From assembly GCA_903899985.1 (NCBI GenBank), contig CAIULL010000076.1, positions 1 to 64,000 of the forward strand: 64,000 nt of DNA, given 5' to 3'. The translations under genes and the position numbers were made by a program. Origin of the DNA: an uncultured Schlesneria sp. Its GTDB lineage: Bacteria; Planctomycetota; Planctomycetia; Planctomycetales; Planctomycetaceae. The notes below the pieces were generated by a model, which searched no databases, was not told where the DNA came from, and saw only the letters and a program-made list of their open reading frames with translations. Positions 8,340 through 18,446 of the stretch are shown here, in pieces (the first letter of the stretch is position 1; each line of letters starts with the position of its first letter).

Positions 8340-10349
8340 TCAATCGTTTGATGTTGACTCGATCGAGAGACCCGCCGCCAGTGCTTTCAACAGCCTGCTT
8401 CCACACGTACATCCTGGAGCACAGATCGCGGGTTCGTTTCGGTCGACAAAACCGAAAAGTGATACCGAACCATTTGCTGGAGAATCCATTCGGGATAATC
8501 GCTGTTCGTAGAGCACATTCAACCGTTTGATTTCTGCCAGTTGTTCGTTCCGAGGTGTCAGTTGACGCTGTGAATGGTCTTGTTTTGGTTTCGAAACCGT
8601 GAAAACTCGTCCTTCGTGGATCGTCCCCAGGACACTGATGTTTTTGATTCTGGCGGCGTCACACGTCACCGGGTTTTCGCTCAGGATCGTGAAATTGGCC
8701 CGTTTTCCGCGAACGATACTTCCAACGTCATTCTCCATTTTCAGCGAGTAGGCCGCATTAAGTGTCACAGCGCGCAGTGCTCCTTCACGACTGATCCGTT
8801 GATTGGGACCTGCCACGCGCCCTGACATCGTTGTCCGGTTAACGGCACAGTGCATCAGGAATAATGGTTGAGCGGGTGCCATCGGCATATCGGAGTGAAG
8901 CGAGTACGAGATTCCCGCTCGTTCGACGTCACCCAGTCGGACCATCGAATCGGCTCGTTCAGGCCCCAGTCCCTGCTTACTGTAATTGTCTGCAAGAACC
9001 GTCGGGTAATACGGATTACCACTGACGATCGCTTTCAGCTCTTTAATTTTTTCGACTTGCTGAGGCGTTGAAACTGCGAAGTGGACAATGACCGTTCGAT
9101 GATTCATGCGTGGCTTGCGTCGCATGTTCTCTTCGAGCGTGTTCAGGACCATATCGAGTCCCGCGTCGCCGTTGACATGGACATGAATCTGATAGTCCGC
9201 ATCCCAATAGACCCGGAAGCTTCGCTGGAAGAAGCCCAGATCCATCATCCATTCCCCTTGATGACCATCCAGATACCCATCACGCATCTGCATGGCCTGT
9301 GAGAAAATTGCCCCGTCAGCAAACAGCTTCACCTGCCTGGGAAGAATGGCCGTGTTCCCCCGTCCCCAGTCGCTCAGTTTTTGAGTTTCTTCGATGACTC
9401 GGTCGTCGGGGTACATCGCGGTCAGAGATTTTCCGTCGGCGATAAAGTAATAGCGGAAAGGCGTTGCTGCGTCGCCGAACTGCGCGTTCTGCGCGTCCTG
9501 CATCGGTTTCGAGAGAACTCCACCCGGTTCACAGCCAAGAGTGACTCCGTTGGCATGCAGGTATTCTTCCACAAACCGCAGCCCATCCTGCAGGCGTCTG
9601 GGCGATGCAATCGCTTTGCCGAGAAGTGGGAGGACACCAAAGACTCCCTGCTCCCAGTAGTGGCCTTCGTCGAAGTTTGACTGCTGTTTCTGAGACGCGT
9701 TCAGCGTGTCATACCACTCCCTCGTAATTTCAAACTTCTTGCTCGCAGCGGTGTTCACGATCACCTCGTGAGCGGAACGATGCCAGACGATAATGGGCCG
9801 AGTGGACGAGATTTTGTCCAGGTCGGACTTTGTCAGTTTCCCATGAAAATAATGATGGAAACCCCATGTCAGCAGCAGTTCATTCGGATCTGATCGCTCA
9901 CGGTCTGCTTTCGCAAGCCGTACGAGATATTCATCGCGATTCTTCGCGGCAGGGACGGTTCCCGACGGTAATACCCAATCTTCGATCGCAATGATCTCGG
10001 ACGTCATCGTCAGTGCTGCCAGCAGTGGATGATCATGCTGGGAAATAAATCCAGGGACAATAACCTGATCGGCAAAGGTCTCATCAATTTGAGGCAGAGT
10101 TGCCCCGTCATCTTTTACTTGCTTCAGAAGTTCTTCCAGAGTCCCCACCCCATAGATCCAGTCACCGATCACGGCGACCGCGTTCGCCTTCGGCTTGGCG
10201 GGGTCAAGGGTGATGATCTCTTTGGCCCGATAAATTTTGACCCCTTCCGACGCCGGTAGTCGCTTGACAAGATCTTGCAGAGAACTGGGCTGAGCCAGGG
10301 CGACCAGCGTCATTGATTGAATCACGCAAAGAACGAGGAGGGACTTCAT
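8340..10349 (-). CDS. Secreted YtcJ-like amidohydrolase
   Basis: Amidohydrolase-superfamily metal-dependent hydrolase, 669 aa from ATG 10349 (MKSLLVLCVIQSMTLVALAQ, a Sec signal peptide). The composite beta domain (IYRAKEIITLD, AVAVIGDWIYGVG), metal-site-like GFISQHDHPL, the HVHVNGDAGLD segment and the terminal GSIVRGKRANFTIL follow the YtcJ/amidohydrolase 3 layout. The lysine/metal region reads KLFADGAIFSQ. The substrate cannot be inferred. A C-terminal extension of about 90 residues with CAPGCTCGSR is unlike the second homologue in this window (27121-28887). Upstream frame from 10412 is not used because the signal peptide starts at 10349. Confidence 0.85.
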   Translation of the reverse strand: MKSLLVLCVIQSMTLVALAQPSSLQDLVKRLPASEGVKIYRAKEIITLDPAKPKANAVAVIGDWIYGVGTLEELLKQVKDDGATLPQIDETFADQVIVPGFISQHDHPLLAALTMTSEIIAIEDWVLPSGTVPAAKNRDEYLVRLAKADRERSDPNELLLTWGFHHYFHGKLTKSDLDKISSTRPIIVWHRSAHEVIVNTAASKKFEITREWYDTLNASQKQQSNFDEGHYWEQGVFGVLPLLGKAIASPRRLQDGLRFVEEYLHANGVTLGCEPGGVLSKPMQDAQNAQFGDAATPFRYYFIADGKSLTAMYPDDRVIEETQKLSDWGRGNTAILPRQVKLFADGAIFSQAMQMRDGYLDGHQGEWMMDLGFFQRSFRVYWDADYQIHVHVNGDAGLDMVLNTLEENMRRKPRMNHRTVIVHFAVSTPQQVEKIKELKAIVSGNPYYPTVLADNYSKQGLGPERADSMVRLGDVERAGISYSLHSDMPMAPAQPLFLMHCAVNRTTMSGRVAGPNQRISREGALRAVTLNAAYSLKMENDVGSIVRGKRANFTILSENPVTCDAARIKNISVLGTIHEGRVFTVSKPKQDHSQRQLTPRNEQLAEIKRLNVLYEQRLSRMDSPANGSVSLFGFVDRNEPAICAPGCTCGSRLLKALAAGLSIESTSND

Positions 10350-10394
10350 AGTTGTTGAACCTTGCGCGAATTGGAAATATGTTGCCCGCATGTT

Positions 10395-10440
10395 CTGGGG
10401 TCGGGCGTTCAAATTTCAGAATTTGAACACCCGACCCCAG
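10395..10440. repeat. Palindromic repeat family A, copy 1
   Basis: Inverted repeat with 20-bp arms (10395-10414 and 10421-10440, one mismatch) and a 6-base loop; core GGGGTCGGGCGTTCAAAT. It lies 183 bp downstream of the nucleoside-deoxyribosyltransferase-like gene. Three more copies occur at 22331-22427, 26900-26949 and 29034-29136. Confidence 0.9.
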
Positions 10441-10622
10441 TTTCAACGCACGCGACCCCGGAATTCAGTAACTGCTTGAGATTGTTCCTGGCGTTGAAAT
10501 CGCGGAATCTGGTTTTCGATTGGGACTCGGTGGGCAAGTTTCAGAAGGTCACCAGACCACTTTGCAACTCATGAATCGCCAGGGTCGGCGAATAGAGGTT
10601 TGTGACCACTTGAATGCGAAGT

Positions 10623-11267
10623 TCAATGCGTTTGTTTTTTTAAATCAGATGCGAACAATTGTGCGACACATTCTGCGATAACCTTGTTCTCGCCATCGGC
10701 TTTCTCCTTTTGAAGTGCCTTCCATAGCTCGGCACCGCGATCAACCGTCGTCTTCAATTTGGCTGGCAGTCGATCGTGGTCGATCGGATTCACTTTCGTT
10801 TTGCGTCTTTCGGCTTCGAGTGCCTTGGGGATATCCTTGATGCGACAGACAGTCACGAATTCAACCAGGCCCACGAGTAGCGGGTTCGTTCTTCCTGCGA
10901 TCAAAGACCGGGCATCGTCCTGAAAACCAACCAGGGGTTTGCCCAGCGTCCAGGCAATGGCGGCTTCCGAGACGGCCCCTTCATCGGGAACTCGACCATT
11001 CAAATTCCAGACCATGGCATCGCACGCAATCGCCAGCTGATAGACATCCAGCGCAAAGATTGCTTCATGCAAAAACGAACCGGCAATTTCAGGGGCCCAG
11101 CCCTGTTCAATCAGGGCTTCGCGGACGAGACGAAACTCCATTCCATCCCGATGCGGTAAGAACACCGAATGCCCCTGGCTCACCAGAACTTCAGCGATCG
11201 CAGTCATTTCATCACGTTCTGACTGATTAAAAAGAGGTCCGGCGCAATACACGCAAAGGGAATCCAT
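10623..11267 (-). CDS. Nucleoside 2-deoxyribosyltransferase-like protein
   Basis: The 214-aa protein starts MDSLCVYCAGPLFNQSERDEM, matching the YxAGPxF start of the nucleoside 2-deoxyribosyltransferase/RCL family, and has the later GRVPDEGAVSEAAIAWTLGKPLVGF block with the conserved Asp, Glu and GKP seen in that fold. The family cleaves or exchanges the base of deoxynucleosides or deoxynucleotides; the exact substrate is not shown. Length is greater than the classic 150-160 aa enzymes, with an added charged C-terminal helix. ATG at 11267. Confidence 0.75.
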   Translation of the reverse strand: MDSLCVYCAGPLFNQSERDEMTAIAEVLVSQGHSVFLPHRDGMEFRLVREALIEQGWAPEIAGSFLHEAIFALDVYQLAIACDAMVWNLNGRVPDEGAVSEAAIAWTLGKPLVGFQDDARSLIAGRTNPLLVGLVEFVTVCRIKDIPKALEAERRKTKVNPIDHDRLPAKLKTTVDRGAELWKALQKEKADGENKVIAECVAQLFASDLKKQTH

Positions 11268-11495
11268 GCGATCGATATTCCGTGAAAGAGAATTCAGTAC
11301 CCGTCAGTTCAAAGTGCGCGGTGGAAATTCTATCGTCTTAACTGCCAATCACACAGACGTCAGTGATAAATGTTTGTTTATTTCGCATGCCTGAAGCGAG
11401 GCACCTTCTGTTCAACATCCCGTTTATTCGAGGGGGATATCAACAAGACGACACGAGGAACACGCATTGATTCTCATCTTCGCGAATCCGAAGAA

Positions 11496-12530
11496 TCAAT
11501 CGACGGAGATCGCCGTTTTTGGCTTAGCTAAGAATAAAACGGCGGCGGAGATCAGTTCGGTCACAAACCAGACAACACGCAAGAGACCCGCTGCGATGAG
11601 TGCCGTTGAGGGTCCAATCGCGGGGTGATCTTTGAGTGCTTCGACCAGAATTCCCTCCCGCACCCCGATTCCACCGGGTGCAATCAGGACCACGAAGCCC
11701 CCCACCAGCGACAGTGATGCCGATGCCAGCCAAACTGGAAACAGAGTCAATTTGAATGGAGCGTCCGATAGCGACTGCAGGACGAAGCCAAGGCTGAAGG
11801 CATGACAGATCCAGCCGAGCGTCATGACGACAATCCCTTGAGAAATGAGCCCCGCAGAAATCGAAGGAGGAGTGTCACCGATTCCCTTTTGTCCAGGGAC
11901 AACCTTGCGTCCAACTCTGGTAAACAGCCACGAACTGATTGGGGTCGTGGCAAACGTGACGACAATCACCGCAACCGGCCATAAGAAGGGCTGTTTCTGC
12001 AACCAGTTCAGTTGTAACGGTAACCACTTCGAAAAGGTTGGCCCGAGTGCAGACGGGGCCAGAGCCAAACCGAGCATTGCGCCGGTCGCGATAAACACAA
12101 GCGATTCATAGGCTGCGGTGACACCAGCTAGAACAGAGTTGACGTTGGCACTTTTCGTCAGCGCGCCGCGAATGATCAGGACCATGGCCTTGCCGGGGAC
12201 ATATTTTCCGATTTGTCCGACGTGATAAGCCCTGATGGCTGTCCACCAATCCAGTGGCTGCTGCAGGCGATGCAACATGGCTCGCCAGAACCAAATGGAA
12301 GGAAACCAACCGATCACATACGAAAGTGCTGCGGGAATCAGCCACCAGGCATTAATCTGAATCGATTTTGGAGGTGCCAATTTCCAAAGTAGAAAAGCCC
12401 GTCGTCCGAGAAATACGAGCACGATCACAAATAAAATCCACTTGATCACAGGCCAGTACGACTTCGGTCGAGCGCCTGGGACAATCGATTCACCTTTTTC
12501 AGGATTTGTGACGGCATCAATTGGTGACAT
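11496..12530 (-). CDS. LPG-synthase-type transmembrane protein (UPF0104-like)
   Basis: Polytopic membrane protein of 344 aa with about eight hydrophobic segments and the family hallmarks YHVGQIGKYVPGKAMVLIIRG, and APGGIGVREG near the C-terminus, as in the membrane half of lysylphosphatidylglycerol synthetase/flippase proteins. No catalytic aminoacyl-transfer domain is present, so lipid or lipid-linked sugar handling is the likely role (inference). ATG 12530 is preceded by AAAGG; it overlaps the waaA stop by 14 nt, so the two genes form an operon and this protein probably works in envelope biogenesis. Confidence 0.8.
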   Translation of the reverse strand: MSPIDAVTNPEKGESIVPGARPKSYWPVIKWILFVIVLVFLGRRAFLLWKLAPPKSIQINAWWLIPAALSYVIGWFPSIWFWRAMLHRLQQPLDWWTAIRAYHVGQIGKYVPGKAMVLIIRGALTKSANVNSVLAGVTAAYESLVFIATGAMLGLALAPSALGPTFSKWLPLQLNWLQKQPFLWPVAVIVVTFATTPISSWLFTRVGRKVVPGQKGIGDTPPSISAGLISQGIVVMTLGWICHAFSLGFVLQSLSDAPFKLTLFPVWLASASLSLVGGFVVLIAPGGIGVREGILVEALKDHPAIGPSTALIAAGLLRVVWFVTELISAAVLFLAKPKTAISVD

Positions 12531-13839
12531 TGGCGACCTTTGCAATCAAATCGACTGTCCGGAGTGTGGCGCCCCGTTGTGCAGCAACGAAGGCTCGAGC
12601 CGCCTGGCCCATCCGGTGCGCTTCATCGGGATGACACAATAACTGACGGATTGCCTCGCGAAGTTCGTCGGGGCCACTGACGACCCTGGCTGCGTCAAGT
12701 GATAATAAGGCCTCAGTAATGTCTTTGAAGTTCCAGGTATTTGGTCCAAATAAAACCGCCGCACCGTAACCCGCGGGTTCGATCATGTTCTGTCCGCCCC
12801 GGTTCGTCAGGCTTCCCCCCACAAAGGCGATGTCGGCCAATCCCCAGCATGCCGCTAATTCCCCAAGTGTGTCCAACAAGCCGACCTCAGGTCCGTCAGC
12901 GAAGCCGTTCGCTTCGATCAATGAATTCTGCTTATCGATAAAGGCACTTCTGCGAATCAGGCGGCATCCACGCTCCTGTATCAATCTCGCGACCTCATCG
13001 AAGCGCTCCTTATGCCGAGGAACGATAATCAATCGCAGGCGTGGAAATTCATTTCGTAAAGCCAGCCAGGCGTCGATCGCATAAGCCTCTTCCGGTTCCT
13101 GTGTACTTCCCGCGATGAATACGGGATCAGATGCATCCAGACCGAAACAGCTTCTCAGTTCATGCGTTTTCGGGTTATCGCGATCCGATTCAGACCGATC
13201 AAATTTGATGTTGCCGCTGACGATGACTCGATCAGTCGGGGCTCCCAGCCCGAGTAAACGGTCTCCGTATGTTTGTGTCTGTACGGCAAGGATTTCAAAG
13301 CACGATAACAATCGCTTCATCAGTGGTTTCAATCTTGAATAGCCGCGAAAGCTTTTTGCTCCCATCCGTCCATTGATCAAGATCAGCGGAATCTGACGTC
13401 GCTTTGCTGTGAGAATCAAGTTTGGCCAAAGTTCCAGTTCCACGAGCACGATCAGCCGAGGTTGAATCGCTGAAAGGGCGTTGTTAATGGCCCAGGTAAA
13501 ATCGAGCGGGAAGAACGAGACCGTGTACCGAGGGTACTTTTCCCATGCGACATCATAGCCCGTTTCGGTCGTGACGGTGATCAACAGTTCTGCCGACGGA
13601 AAGCGAGCCTCCGTATCCTCCAAGACCTTCTGCAACTGGATCACTTCACCGACGCTGACTGCATGAAACCACAAGCAAATCCGGTCAGGGTGCTGGCGGG
13701 TTAGTCGGCCGGTCAGTTTCTCGTACCAGCCGCGCCGATATTTCCCCTGAGTGATTCGGCGGTAAATCAGTACGGGTGCAATTGCCGCCAGCAGCAGCAA
13801 GTACAATCCGTTCAATAGCCAGCCAAATACCAGGAGCAT
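12517..13839 (-). CDS. waaA: 3-deoxy-D-manno-octulosonic acid (Kdo) transferase
   Basis: Membrane-anchored GT30 enzyme that adds Kdo to lipid A precursor. The 440-aa protein has an N-terminal membrane helix (LNGLYLLLLAAIAPVLIYR), then WFHAVSVGEV, TVTTETGY and the VELELWPN motif, then GRMGAKSFRGYSRL, VSGNIKFD, a donor-site region with FIAGSTQEPEE and the C-terminal FVGGSLTNRGGQNMIEPAGYG. All are GT30 signatures. A GTG 18 bp upstream is possible, but ATG 13839 sits next to AAAGGGAAAGG. Its presence supports a lipid-A-bearing outer membrane. Confidence 0.93.
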   Translation of the reverse strand: MLLVFGWLLNGLYLLLLAAIAPVLIYRRITQGKYRRGWYEKLTGRLTRQHPDRICLWFHAVSVGEVIQLQKVLEDTEARFPSAELLITVTTETGYDVAWEKYPRYTVSFFPLDFTWAINNALSAIQPRLIVLVELELWPNLILTAKRRQIPLILINGRMGAKSFRGYSRLKPLMKRLLSCFEILAVQTQTYGDRLLGLGAPTDRVIVSGNIKFDRSESDRDNPKTHELRSCFGLDASDPVFIAGSTQEPEEAYAIDAWLALRNEFPRLRLIIVPRHKERFDEVARLIQERGCRLIRRSAFIDKQNSLIEANGFADGPEVGLLDTLGELAACWGLADIAFVGGSLTNRGGQNMIEPAGYGAAVLFGPNTWNFKDITEALLSLDAARVVSGPDELREAIRQLLCHPDEAHRMGQAARAFVAAQRGATLRTVDLIAKVANVTN

Positions 13840-13927
13840 CCTTTCCCTTTGCGGCACCGATGTCTAACGGAAGTCGGGAGGCTTTAGCCGAGCCGCGATT
13901 ACGAGGCCAAACGTCATCAGGATCCTG

Positions 13928-13990
13928 TGCCAACGCTTCGGAGTCTTCGGAGAAGCAGTGTCTTCTCCCTCTTCCAGTCAACGAGCACTC
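13928..13990. repeat. Repeat family C, partial copy
   Basis: The segment GTGCCAACGCTTCGGAGTCT, AGAAGCAGTGTCTTC and CGAGCACTC matches the left half of the better copy at 50745-50840. Only a partial inverted repeat is kept here. Confidence 0.6.
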
Positions 13991-14001
13991 AATCCAAATC
14001 C

Positions 14002-14072
14002 CGGGAGGGCGAGGCTCCCGCCGAGCCGATCCGTGTATCGACTTCTCGGCTCGGCAGGAGCCTCACCCTCCC
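14002..14072. repeat. Inverted repeat family D (GGGAGGGCGAGGCTCC type)
   Basis: Arms 14002-14029 and 14045-14072 (28 bp, two mismatches) around a 15-bp loop; the left arm begins CGGGAGGGCGAGGCTCCCGC. It lies 25 bp past the end of secA and could form a strong hairpin in either transcript. A one-arm degenerate copy lies at 27027-27064. Confidence 0.85.
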
Positions 14073-14096
14073 GAATGCGCTATCACTATTCAACAA

Positions 14097-17000
14097 TCAC
14101 GTCGCACCGTGGCACTTCTTATATTTCTTGCCACTGCCGCACGGGCAGGGGTCGTTCCGGCCAACTTTATTTCCGTAGTTTCTGATGGGATCTATCGCCG
14201 GTGCCGTTGATCCGTTCTGACTGGATCGATTTCCACCCCCCTGTTGTTCAAGGGCTGGATGATCATCAGGAATGTCGTCAACGGGTGATTCATGAACCTG
14301 TGAGGTAATCTGCCAGCGATCTGCCGTCGGCTCCGGAATTTCTACTGCGATTCGGAAGATCATGCCGGTGACTTGCGAAGCGATCCGGTCCCACATCTGT
14401 TCGAAGGCCCGCATTCCCTCGCGGCGATATTCGACTTTGGGGTCTTTCTGTGCGTAACCAACCAGCCCGATCCCTGACTTTAACTGATCCATGAAATACA
14501 GATGATCTTTCCAGGCGGTATCGAGCGTCTCGAGGACCACAGATCGTTCTGCATGGTGAATTTCGTAACGATATTTTCGCTCGAAGTCATTCCTGAGATC
14601 ACGTTCCAAAGTCGCACGGTCCAACTCGGCAATCTTCTCAGGTACCAGTTCAGTCCCGAATTCGCTATTGGCCCACTCGGTCAGTTCCTTCGCGGCTGCG
14701 GTATTGATGACTCGTTCGCGAGTAGCTGAGCCCACTTTTCGAAGAAGATCTTTATTGGATCGAGGCCCGTAGACGGCGTCGAGCAATTCTTCGATGCGCT
14801 TTGAAACCTGCTCACCACGGGAAATAAATTGTGTACTTGTTTCCCGCAGCATCTGGGTCAGGTCGGCCTTTGATCGGGACTCGACCTGCTCCGGTGAGAG
14901 CGACATTTGAAAACGACCATTCGCCCACGTTGCCAACCCTTCACGGTTGTAACGAGCGTTCCCGTTAAACTCTTGCATGTAATGGGACAGGCCGACCGAG
15001 ACGGGGAACTCGATTTCTTTTCGGTGATACAGTTCGGTGATTTCTTTCTGGATCAGTTCTGCAGCGTCTTCCGGCACCACCCCTTCAAACTGACTTGCCT
15101 GCATCTCAATTCCATACTGCTGATGCAGCCACTCGACAAGTGATTGTCGGCCCCACTTCTCATCGAGAAATACTTCCACCGGAGTGAAGTCGTAACGGTT
15201 GATGGACTCCACTGCTCGCTGGTAAAGGTAGTCATGCAGTTTTCCTGAATCATACGAATCGGGGTCACCTTCGGTCAGAAAGCCGACTTTGCGAAGCTCT
15301 CGCTCGTTCGTGTTCAAACCGTAGTTGCTGTTAACCCACTTTGACAAAGCCTGCCAGTTCTGCTCGCGAGCGTCGACCCCTTCCGGAATGTTGTCTTCGA
15401 TCTGTTCACGAATGCTTTCGTAAGCCTGTCGGTCGGCGCGATCCTTGAGATAGGCTTCAAGCTGATCGGGTGCCATGTCGCGCACTTCGCGCAGCTTCAG
15501 TTCCAGGCCGCATTGCTGTTTGACCCAGGCCGTTACAGTCTCCCAGCGATAGTTCGGCTGCAGGAAGTATTCCGCCTTGAGCGTTAACTGTTTTTCGATC
15601 ATGGACAGAATCAGGGCCCGGCAATCCGCTCCTTCGAGCACCGACTGACGATACGAATAAACTCGCTTTCGCTGTTCGTCCATCACTTCGTCGTATTCGA
15701 GCAGATGCTTTCGCTGTTCGAAGAATCGTTCTTCGACTTTCTTTTGTGAGCTTTCAATCTGACGCGTGACCAGCGTACTCTCGATCCGCTCACCTTCCTG
15801 CATGCCAAGGCGTGCCAGCCAGTCCTTCACCCATTCCCCGCCGAACTTTCGCATCAAATCGTCTTCGAGCGAAATGAAGAAGCGGCTGGAGCCGTTGTCA
15901 CCCTGACGACCGGCACGACCGCGCAACTGCAGGTCGATACGGCGCGAGTCGTGACGCTCAGTTCCGAGAACGTGAAGACCACCCAACTCGGCTACTTCGC
16001 GACCTTCGTCTTCCATTCCTTCACGCTGAGCAATCTTCTTGGTCAGATCGTTCCAGACAGCCTTCGGGACGTCGAGTCGGGTTGGATAGAGCGGCCGTCC
16101 GTCCTCGTTTTTCATCTGCTTGAGTTCGTCCCAGGCCAGATATTCGGGATTACCGCCAAGAATAATATCGGTACCACGACCTGCCATATTGGTGGCGATC
16201 GTTACCGCATTCTTGCGGCCTGCCTGAGCGATCGTTTCGGCTTCCCGCTCGGCGTATTCCGGCTTGGCATTCAGCAACTTGTGCTTGATGCCATTCTTGA
16301 TCAGTTTGCTGCTGAGCTTTTCCGAATTCTCGATTGAGACGGTTCCCAGCAGTACGGGCCGCCCGGTGGCATGGACTTCTTTGATCTCTTCAACAACAGC
16401 GTCCCACTTTTCACGTTCGGTCCGGTAAACGGCATCAGGGTAGGTGATACGGGCGAGCGGCCGGTTTGTGGGAACCGTGATCACGTCAAGATTGTAAATC
16501 TTGACGAATTCGGCCGCTTCGGTCATGGCCGTACCGGTCATCCCTGACAGTTTTTTGTATAACTTGAAGAAGTTTTGCAGGGTAATCGTCGCGAGTGTCT
16601 GAGTCTCCTCCTTGATCCGCACCCCTTCTTTGGCTTCGACCGCCTGGTGAAGACCGTCACTCCACTGACGACCTTCCATCATACGCCCGGTATGTTCGTC
16701 AACGATGATGATCTCGTCGCCGCGCACGATGTAGTTCACATCTCGTTTGTAAAGATGATGAGCTCGCAAGGCGTTATCCAGCAGGTGCGGCCATTCCATG
16801 TTGCCGGCGGTATAGAAACTTTCTACACCGGCCAGCTCTTCGGCGTAACGCACCCCTGCTTCCGTCAGGTGACAGGTGTGTTCTTTTTCTTTCACTTCGA
16901 AGTGCAGGTCACGCTGTAACTGCCGAGCGATCTTTTCGGCCTTGGGATACTTCGTGACATCGTCGTGAGCGCGGCCCGAGATGATCAACGGGGTTCGAGC

Positions 17001-17741
17001 TTCATCGATCAGGATGTTGTCGATTTCGTCGATAATCGCGTAGGTCAGCTTACCTTGTACCTGATCTTCGGCAAACATTTTCATGTTGTCGCGCAGGTAA
17101 TCGAAGCCAAACTCGTTGTTCGTGCCATAGGTGATATCGCAGGCGTACGCGGCCTTGCGATCTGCTGTATCCATGTTGGACTGGATGGCACCGATCGTCA
17201 GCCCCAGACCCATGTGCAGCGGACCCATCCATTCCATATCGCGCTGCGCCAGGTAGTCGTTGACGGTGATGACGTGCACTGACCCGGCCAGTGCATTCAG
17301 AAACGCTGGCAGCGAGGCGACCAGTGTCTTTCCTTCACCCGTCGCCATTTCCGCGATCATCCCCTGATGGAGGATGTAACCGCCCACCATCTGCACGTCG
17401 TAATGACGCATCTTCAAGTAACGTTTACCCGCTTCGCGAACCGAGGCGAATGCTTCGGGAAGCAGCATGTCCAGTGTTTCACCGTCGGCAAGTCGTCGCC
17501 GCATTTTCGAAGTGGTTTCGCGAAGTTCTCCGTCACTCAATTTTTCGAGATCCGGTTCCAATCGATTGATTCGATCAAGAAACGAACCGGGAAGAATCAC
17601 TGATTTCCCGTTCTTGTCGCGCGAGAATCCGATATTGCGAACCCGTCGTTCGTTCGACGAACCGAAAATGTTCGTGATGAACCGTTCAGCTCCGCCCAGT
17701 ACCAGGTTGAAGGCATCGCCGACTTTATCCAGAATTTCCAT
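14097..17741 (-). CDS. secA: Preprotein translocase subunit SecA, 1214 residues with internal repeats
   Basis: Motor ATPase of the Sec translocon. Conserved parts include [16 protein letters not shown] (Walker A), [45 protein letters not shown] (DEAD-like box), [19 protein letters not shown] and [13 protein letters not shown], and a C-terminal SEC-C zinc motif [14 protein letters not shown] after a linker. Bacterial SecA is usually 850-950 aa; the extra length lies between the second ATPase domain and the final scaffold segment ([18 protein letters not shown]). There a module with a conserved Trp then a Tyr/Phe-Gly-like pair recurs about five times, with Trp near residues 738, 801, 870, 938 and 1022. 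Start ATG 17741 is the natural one. Confidence 0.95.
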   Translation of the reverse strand: MEILDKVGDAFNLVLGGAERFITNIFGSSNERRVRNIGFSRDKNGKSVILPGSFLDRINRLEPDLEKLSDGELRETTSKMRRRLADGETLDMLLPEAFASVREAGKRYLKMRHYDVQMVGGYILHQGMIAEMATGEGKTLVASLPAFLNALAGSVHVITVNDYLAQRDMEWMGPLHMGLGLTIGAIQSNMDTADRKAAYACDITYGTNNEFGFDYLRDNMKMFAEDQVQGKLTYAIIDEIDNILIDEARTPLIISGRAHDDVTKYPKAEKIARQLQRDLHFEVKEKEHTCHLTEAGVRYAEELAGVESFYTAGNMEWPHLLDNALRAHHLYKRDVNYIVRGDEIIIVDEHTGRMMEGRQWSDGLHQAVEAKEGVRIKEETQTLATITLQNFFKLYKKLSGMTGTAMTEAAEFVKIYNLDVITVPTNRPLARITYPDAVYRTEREKWDAVVEEIKEVHATGRPVLLGTVSIENSEKLSSKLIKNGIKHKLLNAKPEYAEREAETIAQAGRKNAVTIATNMAGRGTDIILGGNPEYLAWDELKQMKNEDGRPLYPTRLDVPKAVWNDLTKKIAQREGMEDEGREVAELGGLHVLGTERHDSRRIDLQLRGRAGRQGDNGSSRFFISLEDDLMRKFGGEWVKDWLARLGMQEGERIESTLVTRQIESSQKKVEERFFEQRKHLLEYDEVMDEQRKRVYSYRQSVLEGADCRALILSMIEKQLTLKAEYFLQPNYRWETVTAWVKQQCGLELKLREVRDMAPDQLEAYLKDRADRQAYESIREQIEDNIPEGVDAREQNWQALSKWVNSNYGLNTNERELRKVGFLTEGDPDSYDSGKLHDYLYQRAVESINRYDFTPVEVFLDEKWGRQSLVEWLHQQYGIEMQASQFEGVVPEDAAELIQKEITELYHRKEIEFPVSVGLSHYMQEFNGNARYNREGLATWANGRFQMSLSPEQVESRSKADLTQMLRETSTQFISRGEQVSKRIEELLDAVYGPRSNKDLLRKVGSATRERVINTAAAKELTEWANSEFGTELVPEKIAELDRATLERDLRNDFERKYRYEIHHAERSVVLETLDTAWKDHLYFMDQLKSGIGLVGYAQKDPKVEYRREGMRAFEQMWDRIASQVTGMIFRIAVEIPEPTADRWQITSQVHESPVDDIPDDHPALEQQGGGNRSSQNGSTAPAIDPIRNYGNKVGRNDPCPCGSGKKYKKCHGAT

Positions 17742-18446
17742 GATTCATCCGTTGAGTAACAAGCTGCGCAAACCATGCCAGTTTCCAAGCAAAACTTGGA
17801 CATCATCCGTATTGGCCAGTGAGACTTGCGCTTTCCATTAACGACCTTAGCAGGCTTCCTGCCACCAAAATTCCTGCCAGCCTGACAGGGGACACGGCTG
17901 GGTCAGCCATGCCAAATGACTGGCTCGGTTGCGGAAACCGCCAGAACGATTCGATCAATGCGACGTAACTTCCTTGCCAGGCGCAGTTTATTTGGCTGTC
18001 CAAACCGGGTCAATGCCGCTCCGCGCCGTGCCAAAACTCCACCCAGATTGACAGGAAGCAACCGTTATGCCGTATGTGGCGTAATTCCCCCGGTTGTAAT
18101 CTCTGCCGATGGCAATCCTGTTGGCGTGCGGGCGTCCCTGGCAGCCCAATTCGAGAAATAAATCTGAGAGAATTTCACCACGGATCGTACTGATGATCAC
18201 GGTTAAACACGAAAAACTGATTTGAGGATTGTTCCTTTTTCCCCGGTGAAATCGACTTTAAAGATTTCGGAAATGCGGGACACTCCTGGCAGTTGCGTCA
18301 GCGATTCTCAACGAAATTTGCTCGTAAATCGCGTCCCAGCGAGTGCAAGACGTGTGATCAGAGGATTACCATTCTGGAAGATGCGAAATTCCTGCTGCCA
18401 ATCCAAGCTGAATCATCGGCATTCATTCTTATGGGGAACCTGATTG
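17742..18446. other. Intergenic region between secA and dacB-like gene
   Basis: About 705 bp between divergent genes. Short open frames here lack family features. A small imperfect inverted repeat around GCAGGCTTCCTGCC and CCTGCCAGCCTGACAGG (about 17848-17888) is visible. The region must carry the secA and dacB-like promoters, but I cannot place boxes with confidence. Confidence 0.5.

Noticed and set aside
13839-14096. Short plus- and minus-strand frames containing GEAPAEP- or GRARLP-like peptides
   Set aside because: These are translations of the family D hairpin and not genes.
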